Assembly: GCF_019145495.1 (NCBI RefSeq)
Contig: NZ_JAHSTU010000008.1
Span: 278,718-342,717 of the forward strand
Length of the DNA: 64,000 nucleotides
Direction of reading: 5' to 3'
Source of the DNA: Pseudomonas azerbaijanoccidentalis
GTDB taxonomy: Bacteria; Pseudomonadota; Gammaproteobacteria; Pseudomonadales; Pseudomonadaceae
In this document: positions 35,700 through 44,704 of the stretch, piece after piece
Position numbering within the stretch: the stretch's first letter is position 1
Layout of the letters: each line of letters starts with the position of its first letter
Translations under genes and position numbers: made by a program
The notes under the pieces: generated by a model
Told to the model about the DNA's origin: nothing
Databases searched by the model: none
What the model saw: only the letters and a program-made list of their open reading frames with translations

Positions 35700-36875
35700 T
35701 CAGGCTTTCAAGTGGCGATAACTCTGTACCGCAGACCCAAGCACCACCGCCCCCGCGCCAATCGCCAGCCAAAACCCGCTTCTGGCACCGAACGCATCCA
35801 CCATCCAGCCCGACCCCGCCGCACCAATCGCCACGCCAATACTCAAACCGGTGACCAACCAGGTCAGGCCTTCAGTGAGTTTGGCCGCCGGTACGATCTG
35901 CTCCACCAACGCCATCGCCACAATCAGCGTCGGCGCAAAGAACAGCCCGGCAACGAACACCGCCAGTGACAACCCGAGAATGTTCACCGCCAGCAACAGC
36001 GGCAACGTCGTCACCGCCGTAGCGATCCCGCCGTAGAGAAACAAACGCGGCAGCGGCACTTTCGAGCGCAAGGCACCGAACGCCAAACCGGCCATGCACG
36101 AACCGATGGCATACACCGACAGCACAATGCTCGCCGCCGCCGGTTGGCCCTGTTGTTGCGCGAACGCCACGCTGACCACGTCCACCACGCCGACGATGGT
36201 GCCCATCGCGACCATCAACAGCATCAGCAACTGGATGTCCACGGAGCGAATGATCGACCTGGCGTGATGTTCTTCATGGGGATGCACCGGCGGCTCGGTG
36301 CTGCGTTGCGAGACAAACGCCGTGACCCCGATCGCCAGCATCAGCAATGCAGCCAATGGCCCGGCCTCGGGAAACGCCACCACGCACAGCCCCACCGACA
36401 ACGGCGGCCCGACAATAAAGCAGACTTCGTCCAGCACCGACTCCAGGGCATAGGCGGTTTGCAGTTGCGGTTGGCCGCGATACAGCTCGGTCCAGCGCGC
36501 CCGCACCATCGCCGACATGCTCGGCATGCAACCGGCGATTGCCGCGAACACGAACAACGTCCAGTTCGGCGCCTGCAATCGTGTGCACAGCAACACCAAC
36601 AGCAAGGCCCCGCCACCGATCAGCGCCGACACCGGTAAAATTCGCCGCTGGCCAAAACGGTCCACCAGCCGCGACACCTGCGGCGCACAAAACGCCGTGG
36701 CCAACGCAAACGTCGCGGCCACCGCGCCAGCCAACCCATAGCCACCCTGCAGCTGTGAAAGCATGGTGATCAGGCCGATGCCGGTCATGGAAATCGGCAT
36801 GCGCGCGATCATCCCGGCCAGCACAAAAGCACGGGCGCCCGGGGCTTTGAACAGTTCGCGGTAGGGGTTGGCCAT
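35700..36875 (-). CDS. MFS transporter
   Basis: The 391-residue protein has about 12 hydrophobic segments and an MFS-like loop after helix 2 (APQVSRLVDRFGQRRILPV, near residue 55). It resembles drug- or sugar-efflux carriers, but no substrate motif stands out. I start at ATG 36875; the open frame extends 45 codons upstream into a REPIN, where it is not credible. It is convergent with the SDR gene. Confidence 0.87.
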   Translation of the reverse strand: MANPYRELFKAPGARAFVLAGMIARMPISMTGIGLITMLSQLQGGYGLAGAVAATFALATAFCAPQVSRLVDRFGQRRILPVSALIGGGALLLVLLCTRLQAPNWTLFVFAAIAGCMPSMSAMVRARWTELYRGQPQLQTAYALESVLDEVCFIVGPPLSVGLCVVAFPEAGPLAALLMLAIGVTAFVSQRSTEPPVHPHEEHHARSIIRSVDIQLLMLLMVAMGTIVGVVDVVSVAFAQQQGQPAAASIVLSVYAIGSCMAGLAFGALRSKVPLPRLFLYGGIATAVTTLPLLLAVNILGLSLAVFVAGLFFAPTLIVAMALVEQIVPAAKLTEGLTWLVTGLSIGVAIGAAGSGWMVDAFGARSGFWLAIGAGAVVLGSAVQSYRHLKA

Positions 36876-36960
36876 GGGTGCAGGTCTCGTCAGGGGCCTG
36901 CACGTTGCCATAAACGCTGATTGGCGGGAAAGCGGGGAATTGTTGGTTGAATGTGAAGGC

Positions 36961-37038
36961 CCTATCGCCAGCAGGCTGGCTCCCACAATGACTGATGTAT
37001 ACCCATCCAATGTGGGAGCCAGCCTGCTGGCGATGGGG
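36961..37038. repeat. REPIN, family B, between divergent MFS and GH15 genes
   Basis: Inverted arms ATCGCCAGCAGGCTGGCTCC and GGAGCCAGCCTGCTGGCGAT lie between two divergent 5' ends, an unusual place because most copies here follow 3' ends. Confidence 0.92.
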
Positions 37039-37121
37039 GCAAAGCAGTTACCCCAAAATGAACTCCAGCCCGCCAGAACCAGTCAGCTACTTAGGCCCTC
37101 AACTCCCAGAGCCCCGTGCCA

Positions 37122-38945
37122 ATGACTGATCACCCCGAACGCCAAAGCCCCATCGACGCCCACGGCATCATCGGCGACATGCGCAGTGCCGCGCTGGTCA
37201 ATGACAAGGGCAGCGTAGACTTTTTCTGTTGGCCGGAATTCGATAGCCCGTCGATTTTCTGCTCGCTGCTGGACAGCCCCGAGGCCGGTATTTTCCAGTT
37301 GTCGCCGGATTTACCCGACGCCCGCCGCGAACAGATTTACCTGCCGGACACCAACGTATTGCAAACCCGCTGGCTCAGCGATCGCGCCGTGGTCGAAGTC
37401 ACTGACCTGCTGCCCATCGGCGACAGCGAGGACGACCTGCCGGTGCTGATGCGCCGGGTCCGAGTGGTCAGTGGCAAGGCCACCTTTCACCTGCACTGCG
37501 CCGTGCGGCACGACTATGCCCGCGCCACGACCCGCGCCCGTGTGGATAAAAAGACCGTGATTTTCGAGGCCGCCGATCAGCCGTCCCTGCGCCTGGCGGC
37601 GGATCAGCCGTTACGGATTGAGGCCAATGCTGCCGTCGCCGAATTCACCCTCGAACAGGACCAGACGGCCGAGTTCCTGCTCGGTGCCGTCGACGATCCG
37701 CGCTTTAAGGAAGGCGCTGCGCAATTGTGCCTGGAACGCACACTGAAATTCTGGCGCGACTGGATCGGCCAATCCAACTATCGCGGGCGCTGGCGAGAAA
37801 TGGTCAACCGCTCGGCCCTGGCAATGAAGCTGCTGACCTCGCGCAAACACGGTGCGATCCTCGCCGCCGCCACCTTTGGGTTACCCGAAACCACCGGCGG
37901 TGAACGCAATTGGGATTACCGCTACACGTGGATCCGCGACGCCTCGTTCACCGTTTACGCCTTCATGCGTTTGGGCTTCGTCGAAGAAGCCAACGCCTAC
38001 ATGCGCTGGTTGCGCGGACGGGTCAGCGACTGTCGAGGCCAGCCGATGAAACTCAACATTCTGTATGGCATCGATGGTCGACAGGAACTGCCGGAAATCG
38101 AACTCACGCACCTGTCCGGCCACGGCGGTGCGAAACCGGTGCGCATCGGCAACCTGGCTTACGCGCAGGTCCAGCTCGACATTTTCGGCGAACTGATGGA
38201 CGCGGTGTACCTGGTCAACAAATACGGTGAGGCCATTTCCCATGAGGGCTGGAAACACACCGTGGAAGTGGTCGATCAGGTGTGCGAAACCTGGCAGCAG
38301 GAAGACGTCGGCATCTGGGAAATGCGCGGCGAGCAGCATCACTTTCTGCACTCGCGCCTGATGTGCTGGGTCGCACTGGACCGCGCAATCCGGCTCGCCT
38401 CGAAACGTTCACTGCCCGCCCCGTTCGCTCGTTGGGACCAGACGCGCCAGGCCATTTACACCGATATCTGGGACAACTTCTGGGATGAAGAACGCGGGCA
38501 TTTCGTCCAGCACATCGGCGGCACCGGCCTCGACGGTTCAATGTTGCTGATGCCGTTGGTGCGCTTTGTCAGCGCCAAGGATCCGCGCTGGCTGGCAACC
38601 CTCGACGCCATCGAAAAGAACCTGGTGCGCGACGGCATGGTTTATCGCTACCACAACCAACACACCCACATCGACGGCCTGCCGGGCACCGAAGGCGCCT
38701 TCGCCGCGTGTTCCTTCTGGTACGTCGAATGCCTGGCTCGCGCCGGCCGGGTGGAAAAGGCTCATCTGGAGTTCGAGCAATTGCTGCGCTATGCCAACCC
38801 GCTGGGGCTGTACGCCGAAGAGTTCGACAGCCACGCGCGACACATGGGCAACACCCCGCAAGCGCTGACACATTTGGCGCTGATCAGCGCGGCGTGTTTT
38901 CTGGATCGGAAATTGAGTGGCGAGAAGAGTTTTTGGCAACCTTGA
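37122..38945 (+). CDS. Glycoside hydrolase family 15 protein (glucoamylase/trehalase-like)
   Basis: The 607-residue cytoplasmic protein has the GH15 layout. An N-terminal beta-sandwich domain (about 1-215, IDAHGIIGDMRSAALV) precedes an (alpha/alpha)6 barrel that starts NWDYRYTWIRDASFTVYAFMRLGF near residue 265 and includes the GTEGAFAACSFWYVE segment near 525. Members hydrolyse alpha-glucosidic bonds in glucans or trehalose. No signal peptide is present, so the substrate should be intracellular. The ATG at 37122 is preferred over a GTG two codons earlier. Confidence 0.92.
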   Translation: MTDHPERQSPIDAHGIIGDMRSAALVNDKGSVDFFCWPEFDSPSIFCSLLDSPEAGIFQLSPDLPDARREQIYLPDTNVLQTRWLSDRAVVEVTDLLPIGDSEDDLPVLMRRVRVVSGKATFHLHCAVRHDYARATTRARVDKKTVIFEAADQPSLRLAADQPLRIEANAAVAEFTLEQDQTAEFLLGAVDDPRFKEGAAQLCLERTLKFWRDWIGQSNYRGRWREMVNRSALAMKLLTSRKHGAILAAATFGLPETTGGERNWDYRYTWIRDASFTVYAFMRLGFVEEANAYMRWLRGRVSDCRGQPMKLNILYGIDGRQELPEIELTHLSGHGGAKPVRIGNLAYAQVQLDIFGELMDAVYLVNKYGEAISHEGWKHTVEVVDQVCETWQQEDVGIWEMRGEQHHFLHSRLMCWVALDRAIRLASKRSLPAPFARWDQTRQAIYTDIWDNFWDEERGHFVQHIGGTGLDGSMLLMPLVRFVSAKDPRWLATLDAIEKNLVRDGMVYRYHNQHTHIDGLPGTEGAFAACSFWYVECLARAGRVEKAHLEFEQLLRYANPLGLYAEEFDSHARHMGNTPQALTHLALISAACFLDRKLSGEKSFWQP

Positions 38946-39135
38946 GTGGACTTTAAACGACCAGTTTACTGCGCTTTGTTTCGGGTTCGGCGGCCGCCAT
39001 GCCCTACATGCTTTAAACAAAAACGCCGAGCAACACCCGCACATACCCTGTTGCCAGTCGTTACAACCCCACCTAACATCCCCGATCAACGGGTACAGCG
39101 GAGCTGTCCTACCCACCCGAATTCAAGGAATCAGA

Positions 39136-39531
39136 ATGTCCCAACACATCCACCGCAGCATCGACCTGCCCCTTCGCACCGGCCTCAACCGCGACCAACT
39201 GTGGGAAGCCTCCGACAAGGGCCTGATCAAATGCTGGGAAGTCGGCCGCCAACGCGCCGCCCGCTTCCCCGACCTCGCCCAACAATGCCTCGCCGGCGAA
39301 CTGCCGGTACTGGGCTGGAAAGGTGGCGTCAGCCGCAGCCTGAAAAAACTCGAAAAATACGGTTCCCTCAAATACCTGGCGCAATGGCAGGGTTTACGCG
39401 GGGAAGACCTGGATGTGAACTTGAGCGAAGAACGGGCCCTGACTTGTTCACGCACGAAAATGGTGGTGACGTTTACCCCGGATCGAGCGAAGTATTTCAA
39501 TCAGGTGGCGGAAGTGGAAGCCGTTGAATAG
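39136..39531 (+). CDS. Conserved-looking hypothetical protein, 131 aa
   Basis: This soluble, basic protein begins MSQHIHRSIDLPLRTGLNRD and contains LGWKGGVSRSLKKLEKYGSLKYLAQWQG. I recognise no domain. AAGGA lies six bases before the ATG, and codon use matches neighbouring genes, which argues for a real gene. Its last 31 bases overlap the 3' end of the convergent regulator gene. The 190 bases upstream contain no other feature I can name. Confidence 0.7.
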   Translation: MSQHIHRSIDLPLRTGLNRDQLWEASDKGLIKCWEVGRQRAARFPDLAQQCLAGELPVLGWKGGVSRSLKKLEKYGSLKYLAQWQGLRGEDLDVNLSEERALTCSRTKMVVTFTPDRAKYFNQVAEVEAVE

Positions 39532-40511
39532 ACCGACTGTCCTTCTGCCGCAACACTGACCGAAAAACGCTCACGATAGGCCTGAGGCGTCACGCCCATG
39601 GCCCGCAGGAAACTGCGGCGCAGGGTTTCCTCGCTGCCGAAGCCGCATTGCACGGCGACCCGTTTGATCGGCACGCCGGTATCGCTGAGCAGGCGCCGTG
39701 CGGTTTCGACCCGGATCAGCTCGATGGCCCGAGCCGGGGTCTGGCCAGTATCGGCGCGGTAATGGCGCACGAAGCTGCGTTCGCTCATGCCGGCCTGAAG
39801 CGCCAGGGTTGGAACGCCAAGATCCTTGGTGAGGTTTTCGCTGATCCAGGCATGAAGGTCGTCGAAGCGGCTGCCTTCTTTTTGCAAAGACAGGGTGACG
39901 CTGAATTGCGACTGGCCACCAGGGCGCTTGAGAAACACCACCAATTGCCGGGCGACTTCCAGGGCCATGGTCCGGCCCAGATCGGCTTCGACCATTGCCA
40001 GCGCCAGATCAATGCCAGCGGTAACCCCGGCCGAGGTCCAGACCGGGCCGTCGTTGATGAAAATCGGATTGGGTTCGACCTGAAGTTGCGGATGCTGCTG
40101 CGCCAACTGCTCGCACCGGGTCCAGTGCGTGACCACGCGCCGACCATCAAGCCAGCCACTGGCCGCCAGCAAAAACGCCCCGGTGCACACCGATGAAACC
40201 CGTCGACACCCCGCCGAGTGCTCACGCACCCACGCCACCAGTGATGGGTCCTCGGCCGCCGCGTAAACGCCCCAGCCACCGGCGATGATCAACGTGTCGC
40301 TGCTCTGCTCGGGCAGTGATTCGGCCAACAATGCCAAACCCGCCGACGACATCACCGCCCCGCCGCCACTGGCAATCACTGACGGCGCATACGGTGCAGG
40401 TGCACCTTGTTGACGGGCGATGTCATTGGCGGACGCGAACACCTGCAAAGGCCCGGTGACGTCGAGTAATTGCACATTGGCGAAGGCGAGCACATGAATG
40501 GTTTTCGGCAT
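39501..40511 (-). CDS. GlxA-type AraC regulator (DJ-1/PfpI + AraC HTH)
   Basis: The 336-residue protein has an N-terminal DJ-1/PfpI-like domain (IHVLAFANVQLLDVTGPLQVF, and VSSVCTGAFLLAASG with the nucleophile-elbow cysteine). A C-terminal AraC double helix-turn-helix domain follows (about 225-320, PTLALQAGMSERSFVRHYRADTGQTP...IKRVAVQCGFGSEETLRRSF). It is divergent from inhA and should control it. The ATG at 40511 begins exactly at the domain. An ATG at 40541 with a TAGGA site would add ten residues and run through the repeated operator motif. Confidence 0.9.
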   Translation of the reverse strand: MPKTIHVLAFANVQLLDVTGPLQVFASANDIARQQGAPAPYAPSVIASGGGAVMSSAGLALLAESLPEQSSDTLIIAGGWGVYAAAEDPSLVAWVREHSAGCRRVSSVCTGAFLLAASGWLDGRRVVTHWTRCEQLAQQHPQLQVEPNPIFINDGPVWTSAGVTAGIDLALAMVEADLGRTMALEVARQLVVFLKRPGGQSQFSVTLSLQKEGSRFDDLHAWISENLTKDLGVPTLALQAGMSERSFVRHYRADTGQTPARAIELIRVETARRLLSDTGVPIKRVAVQCGFGSEETLRRSFLRAMGVTPQAYRERFSVSVAAEGQSVYSTASTSAT

Positions 40512-40550
40512 TTGGCGTAATTCGTGGGGTGATTGGCGCATACGCCAAAT
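40510..40550. promoter_or_regulatory. Repeated ATTTGGCGTA motif, likely operator
   Basis: ATTTGGCGTA occurs at 40510-40519 and inverted at 40541-40550, with a related ATTGGCGCAT at 40532-40541. It lies between the divergent regulator and inhA genes, as expected for an AraC-type site. Confidence 0.55.
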
Positions 40551-40599
40551 CCTAGGCGCCTACAGTGAAGTCGTCCACCCACTTCCAGAGAAAAACACC

Positions 40600-41286
40600 A
40601 TGACCTTGCAGATCGGTTTTCTGTTGTTTTCACAGGTGCAGCAACTCGACCTTACCGGTCCTTACGACGTGCTGGCCTCGTTGCCGGATGTGAAAGTGCA
40701 TCTGATCTGGAAGGACTTGATGCCCGTCACTGCCAGTACCGGCCTGATGCTGAAACCGACGGTCACCTTCGACGACTGCCCGGCGCTGGATGTGATCTGT
40801 GTGCCCGGTGGCGGTGGCGTCGGGCCGCTCATGGAAGATGAGCAAACGCTGGCGTTCATCAATGCCCAGGCCGCAAATGCGCGTTACGTGACGTCAGTCT
40901 GCACTGGCGCGCTGGTGCTCGGCGCAGCGGGACTGCTGAAAGGCAAACGCGCCACCACGCACTGGGCCTATCACGAACTGCTGGCGCCGCTGGGGGCGAT
41001 TGCGGTGAAGGACCGGGTGGTGCGCGACGGGAATTTGCTGACCGGTGGCGGCATCACTGCCGGCATCGATTTTGCCCTGACCCTGGCGGCAGAGCTGTTC
41101 GATCAAGCCACCGCCGAGCTGGTGCAGTTGCAATTGGAATACGCACCGGCTCCAGCGTTCCAGTCAGGCAGCCCGGATACTGCGCCGGCCAGCGTATTGG
41201 AAGAGGCCCGCAAACGTGCTGCCAGCTCGTTGAAACTGCGCGCAGAAATCACCGAACGTGCGGCGGCGAAACTCGACCTGCGATAA
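40600..41286 (+). CDS. inhA: Isocyanide hydratase (DJ-1/PfpI family)
   Basis: The 228-residue DJ-1-superfamily protein closely matches the Pseudomonas isocyanide hydratase, which converts isonitriles to N-formamides. Key residues fall at the family positions: Asp17 in QQLDLTG and nucleophile Cys101 in TSVCTGALVLGAAG. GGGITAGIDFAL follows near residue 150. A GlxA-type regulator is divergent. The physiological isonitrile is not known from context. Confidence 0.93.
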   Translation: MTLQIGFLLFSQVQQLDLTGPYDVLASLPDVKVHLIWKDLMPVTASTGLMLKPTVTFDDCPALDVICVPGGGGVGPLMEDEQTLAFINAQAANARYVTSVCTGALVLGAAGLLKGKRATTHWAYHELLAPLGAIAVKDRVVRDGNLLTGGGITAGIDFALTLAAELFDQATAELVQLQLEYAPAPAFQSGSPDTAPASVLEEARKRAASSLKLRAEITERAAAKLDLR

Positions 41287-41341
41287 AAAACCACGGCTGC
41301 GGGATGTAATTCCCGCAACCAGGCTTTTCATACGCCCATAA

Positions 41342-41365
41342 AAAAACCCGCCGAAGCGGGTTTTT
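41342..41365. terminator. Bidirectional intrinsic terminator
   Basis: A perfect 10-bp stem AAAAACCCGC / GCGGGTTTTT with loop CGAA serves inhA from the left and the small ORF/phosphotransferase unit from the right. Confidence 0.95.
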
Positions 41366-41374
41366 CCAAGACCA

Positions 41375-41563
41375 TTACGACTCCCTGTCGTGAGCAATCC
41401 TTGCAAATGGCCGATCATCCATGATCCTGAGCACTCCTTGTGCTTCAGTGGATGGGGCCAGAATACGCATCGGATCCAATCTGCAATAGACGACATAGTT
41501 GTTACGGCGTGTAAGACATTCGCTATAACACCCCTTCCGAAAACCCTTAGACGCCTCAGGCAT
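41375..41563 (-). CDS. Small ORF (62 aa) coupled to the phosphotransferase gene
   Basis: The 62-residue frame begins MPEASKGFRKGCYSECLTRR and reads RNNYVVYCRLDPMRIL, a plausible protein with three cysteines and no membrane segment. Its ATG overlaps the end of the upstream phosphotransferase gene by 8 bases (ATGCCTGA), and its stop sits 10 bases before a strong terminator, so it is the last gene of that transcript. I recognise no family. Confidence 0.55.
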   Translation of the reverse strand: MPEASKGFRKGCYSECLTRRNNYVVYCRLDPMRILAPSTEAQGVLRIMDDRPFARIAHDRES

Positions 41564-42371
41564 CAAGCTTTGAGGCCGCGAGTTTTGCGACCTGCAGCTG
41601 ACCTTGCGCCGCTTGGGCATCGTCATCTTCAAGAAACCAGGCTGCCGACAATCCGGCAAACGCCAACACCCATTGCAGTAATCGCCGCTGCTCAAGCCCG
41701 CTCGCCTCGGCCACTACTTTGACTTGCCGTTCGAAACGTTGCGGGTTCGTTGCGGTGGGCAACTCGGGATTGCAGATCAAGTTGGCGTAATCGAAACCGC
41801 GTTCACCGGTCACTCGCTTGGGATCGATGGCCAGCCAGCCTCGAGCGCCAAAATCGAGGACATTGTCGTGATGCATGTCACCGTGCAACACGACCACGTC
41901 TTGCGGTTCAGCCAGCAAAACCTCAGCGGTGGCCAGGCACTGGGAAAAACGACCGCCCTGAAGTTGCGCCGTCGACCGCAATGAAGCGAACCAGGGCACC
42001 AGGCCAACAAGTGGCGGCGCTGGTGTCGGTCGTGGTGCATGCAAACGTGCCAAGGCTGTACACAGAACGCGGCTGGCCTCGTCGTCCTGGCCGTTGAGGG
42101 CCATGTGCATCAGCGAGCGCTGCCCCATGGCGCGCTCCATCAACAACGCGTCGCCATGCTGTGCGTAAACCCGCGCAGCGCCGTCACCGTCCCACCAGGT
42201 CATCAACAGATTGCCGAATTTTTCTTCATCGTCGATGGCAATCTTCAACATGGCCGGCGTATCGCCACGGCGCACCGGCAGCAAACGGCTGCCGGGCGTG
42301 ATGACCGGCTGGCCGTCCGGCAGCAGCGCCCAGCGTTTCAGCCAAGGACCGAAGACACTGTCCTCAGTCAC
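41556..42371 (-). CDS. Aminoglycoside phosphotransferase-family protein (APH(6)-like)
   Basis: The ~271-residue kinase-like protein has the catalytic loop VVLHGDMHHDNVLDF near residue 185 and the metal-binding WLAIDPKRVTGERGFDYAN that follows. The layout resembles streptomycin 6-kinase/hydroxyurea phosphotransferases. Whether it gives antibiotic resistance cannot be said. The start is a GTG at 42371 (or 42377), inside the 3' end of the SRPBCC gene, so it is translationally coupled to that gene. Confidence 0.82.
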   Translation of the reverse strand: MTEDSVFGPWLKRWALLPDGQPVITPGSRLLPVRRGDTPAMLKIAIDDEEKFGNLLMTWWDGDGAARVYAQHGDALLMERAMGQRSLMHMALNGQDDEASRVLCTALARLHAPRPTPAPPLVGLVPWFASLRSTAQLQGGRFSQCLATAEVLLAEPQDVVVLHGDMHHDNVLDFGARGWLAIDPKRVTGERGFDYANLICNPELPTATNPQRFERQVKVVAEASGLEQRRLLQWVLAFAGLSAAWFLEDDDAQAAQGQLQVAKLAASKLDA

Positions 42372-42852
42372 CCTCACGCTCGCGGGCTTTGGCGCTTTCG
42401 ACAAGATACTGTTCGAGTCGGCCCAACTGCTCTTCCCAGCCACGGCTGTCCATGTAATACGCCTCTTTCTGGCGTACATCGGGAATGTGAGCGAAGCCCG
42501 ATTCGGAAACCTTGAGCAACGTGCCGTTCTCAAAATCTTGCATTTCGAATTTCACCAGGGTGGTGGGCTCCTGGGAGTAGTCGATTTTAGGATTCACCGC
42601 GTAGGGATGCCATCGAAAGGAAAACAACGTCTGCGGCTCAACCCGCTCGACCAGCACATTCCACAACACATGTTCGTAACCGGGATAAGTCACCTGCCCT
42701 TGCGTCCACTCGCCGGCGATGAAACGCCTGCCTTCGAGCGCAACGCCGAACCATTGACCGAACGCCTCGGCATCGACCAATGCACGCCACACGTGGGAGC
42801 GCGGCGATTTGAGCGTGATTTTGCGCTCAAAACTATTGGGTACTGGTTTCAT
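42364..42852 (-). CDS. SRPBCC-family (AHSA1-like) protein
   Basis: The 162-residue START/SRPBCC-fold protein shows SFERKITLKSPRSHVWRALVDAEAFGQWFGV and LFSFRWHPYA, typical of the AHSA1-like lipid- or ligand-binding group. No enzymatic function can be assigned. A strong AGGAGG precedes the ATG. It overlaps the downstream kinase-like gene, making a three-gene chain with the small ORF. Confidence 0.88.
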   Translation of the reverse strand: MKPVPNSFERKITLKSPRSHVWRALVDAEAFGQWFGVALEGRRFIAGEWTQGQVTYPGYEHVLWNVLVERVEPQTLFSFRWHPYAVNPKIDYSQEPTTLVKFEMQDFENGTLLKVSESGFAHIPDVRQKEAYYMDSRGWEEQLGRLEQYLVESAKAREREGD

Positions 42853-43011
42853 ACGTCACCTCCTGTACTGAACAACAGTAGGCCTCTAAGACCACATGTC
42901 CAGCCCGAAAGTTGTATGGAACGCATGTCAGTTGTCGAAATCGTGTCACTGACATCGCCGCTGGCTTCGCTACACTGCCCGCAACTTTCATCGTCACAGC
43001 GAGTTTCTGCC

Positions 43012-43416
43012 ATGCCAATACGCTTTCTCCTGGCGTTGACGCCATTGTTGTTCACCTCCCTGGCCCATGCCGCCGTGGACTGCGATAACGCCACCGACCA
43101 GGCCACGATGAACCAGTGTGCGGCGCAGCAGCATGCGGCGGCCGACAAAGAATTGAATGCGCTGTATCAGCAAATCACCACGCGCCTGAAAGGCAATCCC
43201 GACAGCAAGAAACTGCTGGTGGGCGCGCAGCGGTCGTGGATTGCGTTTCGCGATGCCGAGTGCAAATTCTCGGCGTCCGGGGTGGAAGGCGGGAGTGTTT
43301 ATCCGCTGGTCTACGGCAATTGCGTGACCGAGTTGACCAAGGCGCGGGTTGAGACGTTCAAGACTTACCTGAAATGCCAGGAGGGGGATTTGGGCTGTCC
43401 GGTGCCGGGGGTTTGA
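43012..43416 (+). CDS. LprI-like (DUF1311) exported protein
   Basis: The 134-residue protein has a signal peptide (MPIRFLLALTPLLFTSLAHA) and a DUF1311/LprI domain with conserved cysteines: DCDNATDQATMNQCA, LNALYQQI, AQRSWIAFRDAECKF. LprI of Mycobacterium inhibits lysozyme, so a periplasmic lysozyme-inhibitor role is possible. The open frame extends far upstream across the SRPBCC gene on the other strand, but only the ATG at 43012 begins a signal sequence. Confidence 0.88.
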   Translation: MPIRFLLALTPLLFTSLAHAAVDCDNATDQATMNQCAAQQHAAADKELNALYQQITTRLKGNPDSKKLLVGAQRSWIAFRDAECKFSASGVEGGSVYPLVYGNCVTELTKARVETFKTYLKCQEGDLGCPVPGV

Positions 43417-43447
43417 TTTCGGCTATTTTGTAGTGTTTTTGAGGGCC

Positions 43448-43546
43448 CCATCGCTGGCAGGCCAGCTCCCACAGGGTTCGGTGGTGTTCACACAATAGTG
43501 ACCACACCGCAAATCCACTGTGGGAGCTGGCCTGCCAGCGATGGCG
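43448..43546. repeat. REPIN, family B, between convergent genes
   Basis: Arms CATCGCTGGCAGGCCAGCTC and GAGCTGGCCTGCCAGCGATG surround a ~50-base spacer. Confidence 0.92.
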
Positions 43547-43564
43547 CCAGTTTAGGCGCCGCAA

Positions 43565-44683
43565 TTACCGCACAAAAATCTGCGCCGTGGTAATCGCCAT
43601 GTCCCCGCCCGGCAACTTGATGCTGCCTGTCTGTTTCAGGCTGTCGGCATCAAAAATCGCGACGTCATTGAACGTCCCGGCCAGGTAGATTTTGCTGCCG
43701 TCCTTGTTGAAGGAAATACAGTAGTACGAGTGATCAAGCGTCGCCGCTTGAAGCATTTTCTTCTGCTTGATGTCGTACTTGGCCAGCCGGTTGAGCACCC
43801 CGAACATCAGGTTCGGGTCCTTGGGCGAGCGCATGCCGCTGAAGTAGATTTCCGTCAGGGGGCCGAAGTCGGTGGTTTCGGTCTTGCCGGTCTTCAGGTC
43901 CACGCTGAACAGGCCGTACAGGTATTCGGCGGTGGCCGGGTCCTGTTTCTTGTCCTTGAACTTCGCCGCGGTGTAGAGCAGCGAGAAGTCATGCCGATAC
44001 GTCTGCTGGTTCCACACGTAGAGCACGTCCGGCGCGCTGTAGTTCGCGCGTTTCCAGTGCCGACTGGGGATCAGCACGTCGAACTTGCCGGTCTGCACAT
44101 TGACCTTGTAAACGTCCGCCCCGGCCACGTACAGCGTGCCGTCGTCGCCGCTCTGCATGATGGTCAACTGGCGCGGCGCCGGGAAACTGCGCACCGGTTT
44201 GGCATCGATGCCAGCGTCGGTCCTGTACACATCGAGCCGCGGCTGCTGCACTTCGTAGCGATCGTTCATCATCAATGTCGGGTTGGCGACGGTGTACAGC
44301 TCTTTGCCGTCGTGGCTGACCGTGAAGGCGAACATCGACTTGGCCTTCTCCCCCGGCTTCTGGGTGATGCTGGCGTGGAACACCTGCTTGCAGTTGTCCA
44401 GTTCGACACCGTAGACGTCCGCATAGTGATTGTTCAGCACGTAGGCGGTCTTGCGGTCCGGCGACAACTGCACGGAGCCGGGACCGAAGGCGTCGGGCAT
44501 CTTGCAGGTCTTGAACAGGGTGTCGGTGGCCAGGTCGATCACGTGCAGGTTGTTCGGGTAGTTGGTGGTCACCATGTATTCGTGACCGACTTGCAGCGCA
44601 GTGTTTTCATCGGCCAGAACACTGACAGAACAGCTGCTCAGAATGGCGAACGCGGCCAGGCCGCAGGCTTTGATGTTACGCAT
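43565..44683 (-). CDS. qhpB: Quinohemoprotein amine dehydrogenase beta subunit
   Basis: The 372-residue exported protein has a signal peptide (ending near SVLADE) and YVTN-like beta-propeller repeats (NNLHVIDLATDTLFKTCKM, KIYLAGTFNDVAIFDAD). It matches the seven-bladed propeller beta subunit of quinohemoprotein amine dehydrogenase, which packs on the gamma subunit carrying the cofactor. It is last of four structural and maturation genes (alpha, radical SAM, gamma, beta). These genes are called qhp in Paracoccus and pea in P. putida. Confidence 0.93.
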   Translation of the reverse strand: MRNIKACGLAAFAILSSCSVSVLADENTALQVGHEYMVTTNYPNNLHVIDLATDTLFKTCKMPDAFGPGSVQLSPDRKTAYVLNNHYADVYGVELDNCKQVFHASITQKPGEKAKSMFAFTVSHDGKELYTVANPTLMMNDRYEVQQPRLDVYRTDAGIDAKPVRSFPAPRQLTIMQSGDDGTLYVAGADVYKVNVQTGKFDVLIPSRHWKRANYSAPDVLYVWNQQTYRHDFSLLYTAAKFKDKKQDPATAEYLYGLFSVDLKTGKTETTDFGPLTEIYFSGMRSPKDPNLMFGVLNRLAKYDIKQKKMLQAATLDHSYYCISFNKDGSKIYLAGTFNDVAIFDADSLKQTGSIKLPGGDMAITTAQIFVR

Positions 44684-44704
44684 GCTGGAATCCTTCTTCT
44701 GTGA

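Noticed and set aside
42211..43416. Long 401-codon reading of the LprI-like gene
   Set aside because: The first 267 codons run opposite the kinase and SRPBCC genes; the signal peptide begins only at 43012.
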